Shown here: one piece after another, positions 63,738 through 64,000 of the stretch
Layout: the number at the start of each line of letters is the position of its first letter
Position numbering within the stretch: position 1 is the stretch's first letter
Source of the DNA: Macquaria australasica
Lineage: Eukaryota; Chordata; Actinopteri; Centrarchiformes; Percichthyidae
Assembly: GCA_005408345.1 (NCBI GenBank)
Contig: SEMN01000258.1
Coordinates: 638,501 to 702,500 of the forward strand
Length of the DNA: 64,000 nucleotides
Direction of reading: 5' to 3'
The notes under the pieces: model-generated
Seen by the model: only the letters and a program-made list of their open reading frames with translations
Database searches by the model: none
What the model was told of the DNA's origin: nothing
Program-made: the position numbers and the translations under genes

Positions 63738-64000
63738 CTGCAGGAAGAGACACACAAGCCAAATAAAAAAAAAATACACACCAACATTACTATGTTCCTG
63801 AATCTGAGTTCTGTATTTAGCATTTCAGAAGGGCAGGCCTGGTTTAGCCACCGAGCCACTTGCAGAGTGCAGTGCTCCAACTGTATCAGACCGTGAGTAA
63901 TCAAAACATGGACAGTCAGGAAAAAGAAAGGGAGGAAGAGAGAGAGAGCCACAAAGAAGAGAAGGGCCTAAATGACGTTAAATGATGTTCATAAACAACT

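Noticed and set aside
96..63737. Assignment as RYR1 or RYR3
   Set aside because: The trefoil, repeat and SPRY residues follow RYR2; RYR1 and RYR3 differ at ELQVDASF/IQVDASF, the DECLT loop and the RIH start.

Overview
This is a stretch of a ray-finned (teleost) fish genome. It lies almost entirely inside one gene, a ryanodine receptor of the RYR2 type, read on the minus strand. The first in-window exon is near 63.7 kb and the last near 0.1 kb. I could place 37 consecutive exons (E1-E37 in transcription order). Their phases join without a break into 5,706 nt, or 1,902 codons (window codons w1-w1902), with no frameshift or stop. E1 begins at about residue 193 of human RYR2; the offset is 192 codons in the N-terminal part and drifts later through small indels. 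The window therefore covers the end of the first N-terminal beta-trefoil, the MIR-type trefoil, the first RIH solenoid, SPRY1, both early RyR repeats, SPRY2, SPRY3 and most of the junctional solenoid. The start codon, the calcium-pore region and the 3' end lie outside. Residue choice follows RYR2 rather than RYR1 or RYR3. I cannot tell ryr2a from ryr2b.

Everything between the exons is intron, and the large introns are graveyards of fish transposons. From low to high coordinate: 4.7-11.2 kb holds a decayed Ty3/gypsy element whose 5' LTR is split by a non-autonomous hAT element. A TG/CA-terminated solo LTR lies at 14.7 kb, with a second copy at 62.3 kb. A 46-bp tandem array is built from the E28 splice acceptor (15.4-15.6 kb). 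A GC-rich, promoter-like segment lies at 18.2-18.9 kb, a complete-length but dead Tc1-like element at 19.1-20.3 kb, and a LINE at 21.4-24.4 kb split by an LTR insertion. Several LINE pieces, a hAT/BED fragment and a dispersed repeat carrying nuclear-receptor half-sites lie at 29-34 kb. A MITE-like element and an L2 LINE occupy 37.9-42.4 kb, a DIRS element with diagnostic inverted ends and internal complementary region 45.3-50.5 kb, and a nearly full-length Rex3-type RTE LINE with 12-bp target duplication 52.8-55.9 kb.

The functional content is one protein: a very large homotetrameric calcium-release channel of the sarcoplasmic/endoplasmic reticulum, of which this window encodes cytoplasmic shell domains. 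The mobile elements do not touch any exon, but several sit very close to splice sites. CA/TG dinucleotide tracts abut the splice sites of about eight exons. The best candidates for something new are the promoter-like segment with a phase-compatible splice donor upstream of E24, the four phased acceptors at E28, the TG-repeat acceptor of the in-frame exon E34, the 147-bp duplication around an LTR inside the LINE, and the composite nuclear-receptor site. All coordinates, splice sites and phases were worked out by eye from the sequence; family names rest on recognised motifs, not on a database search.
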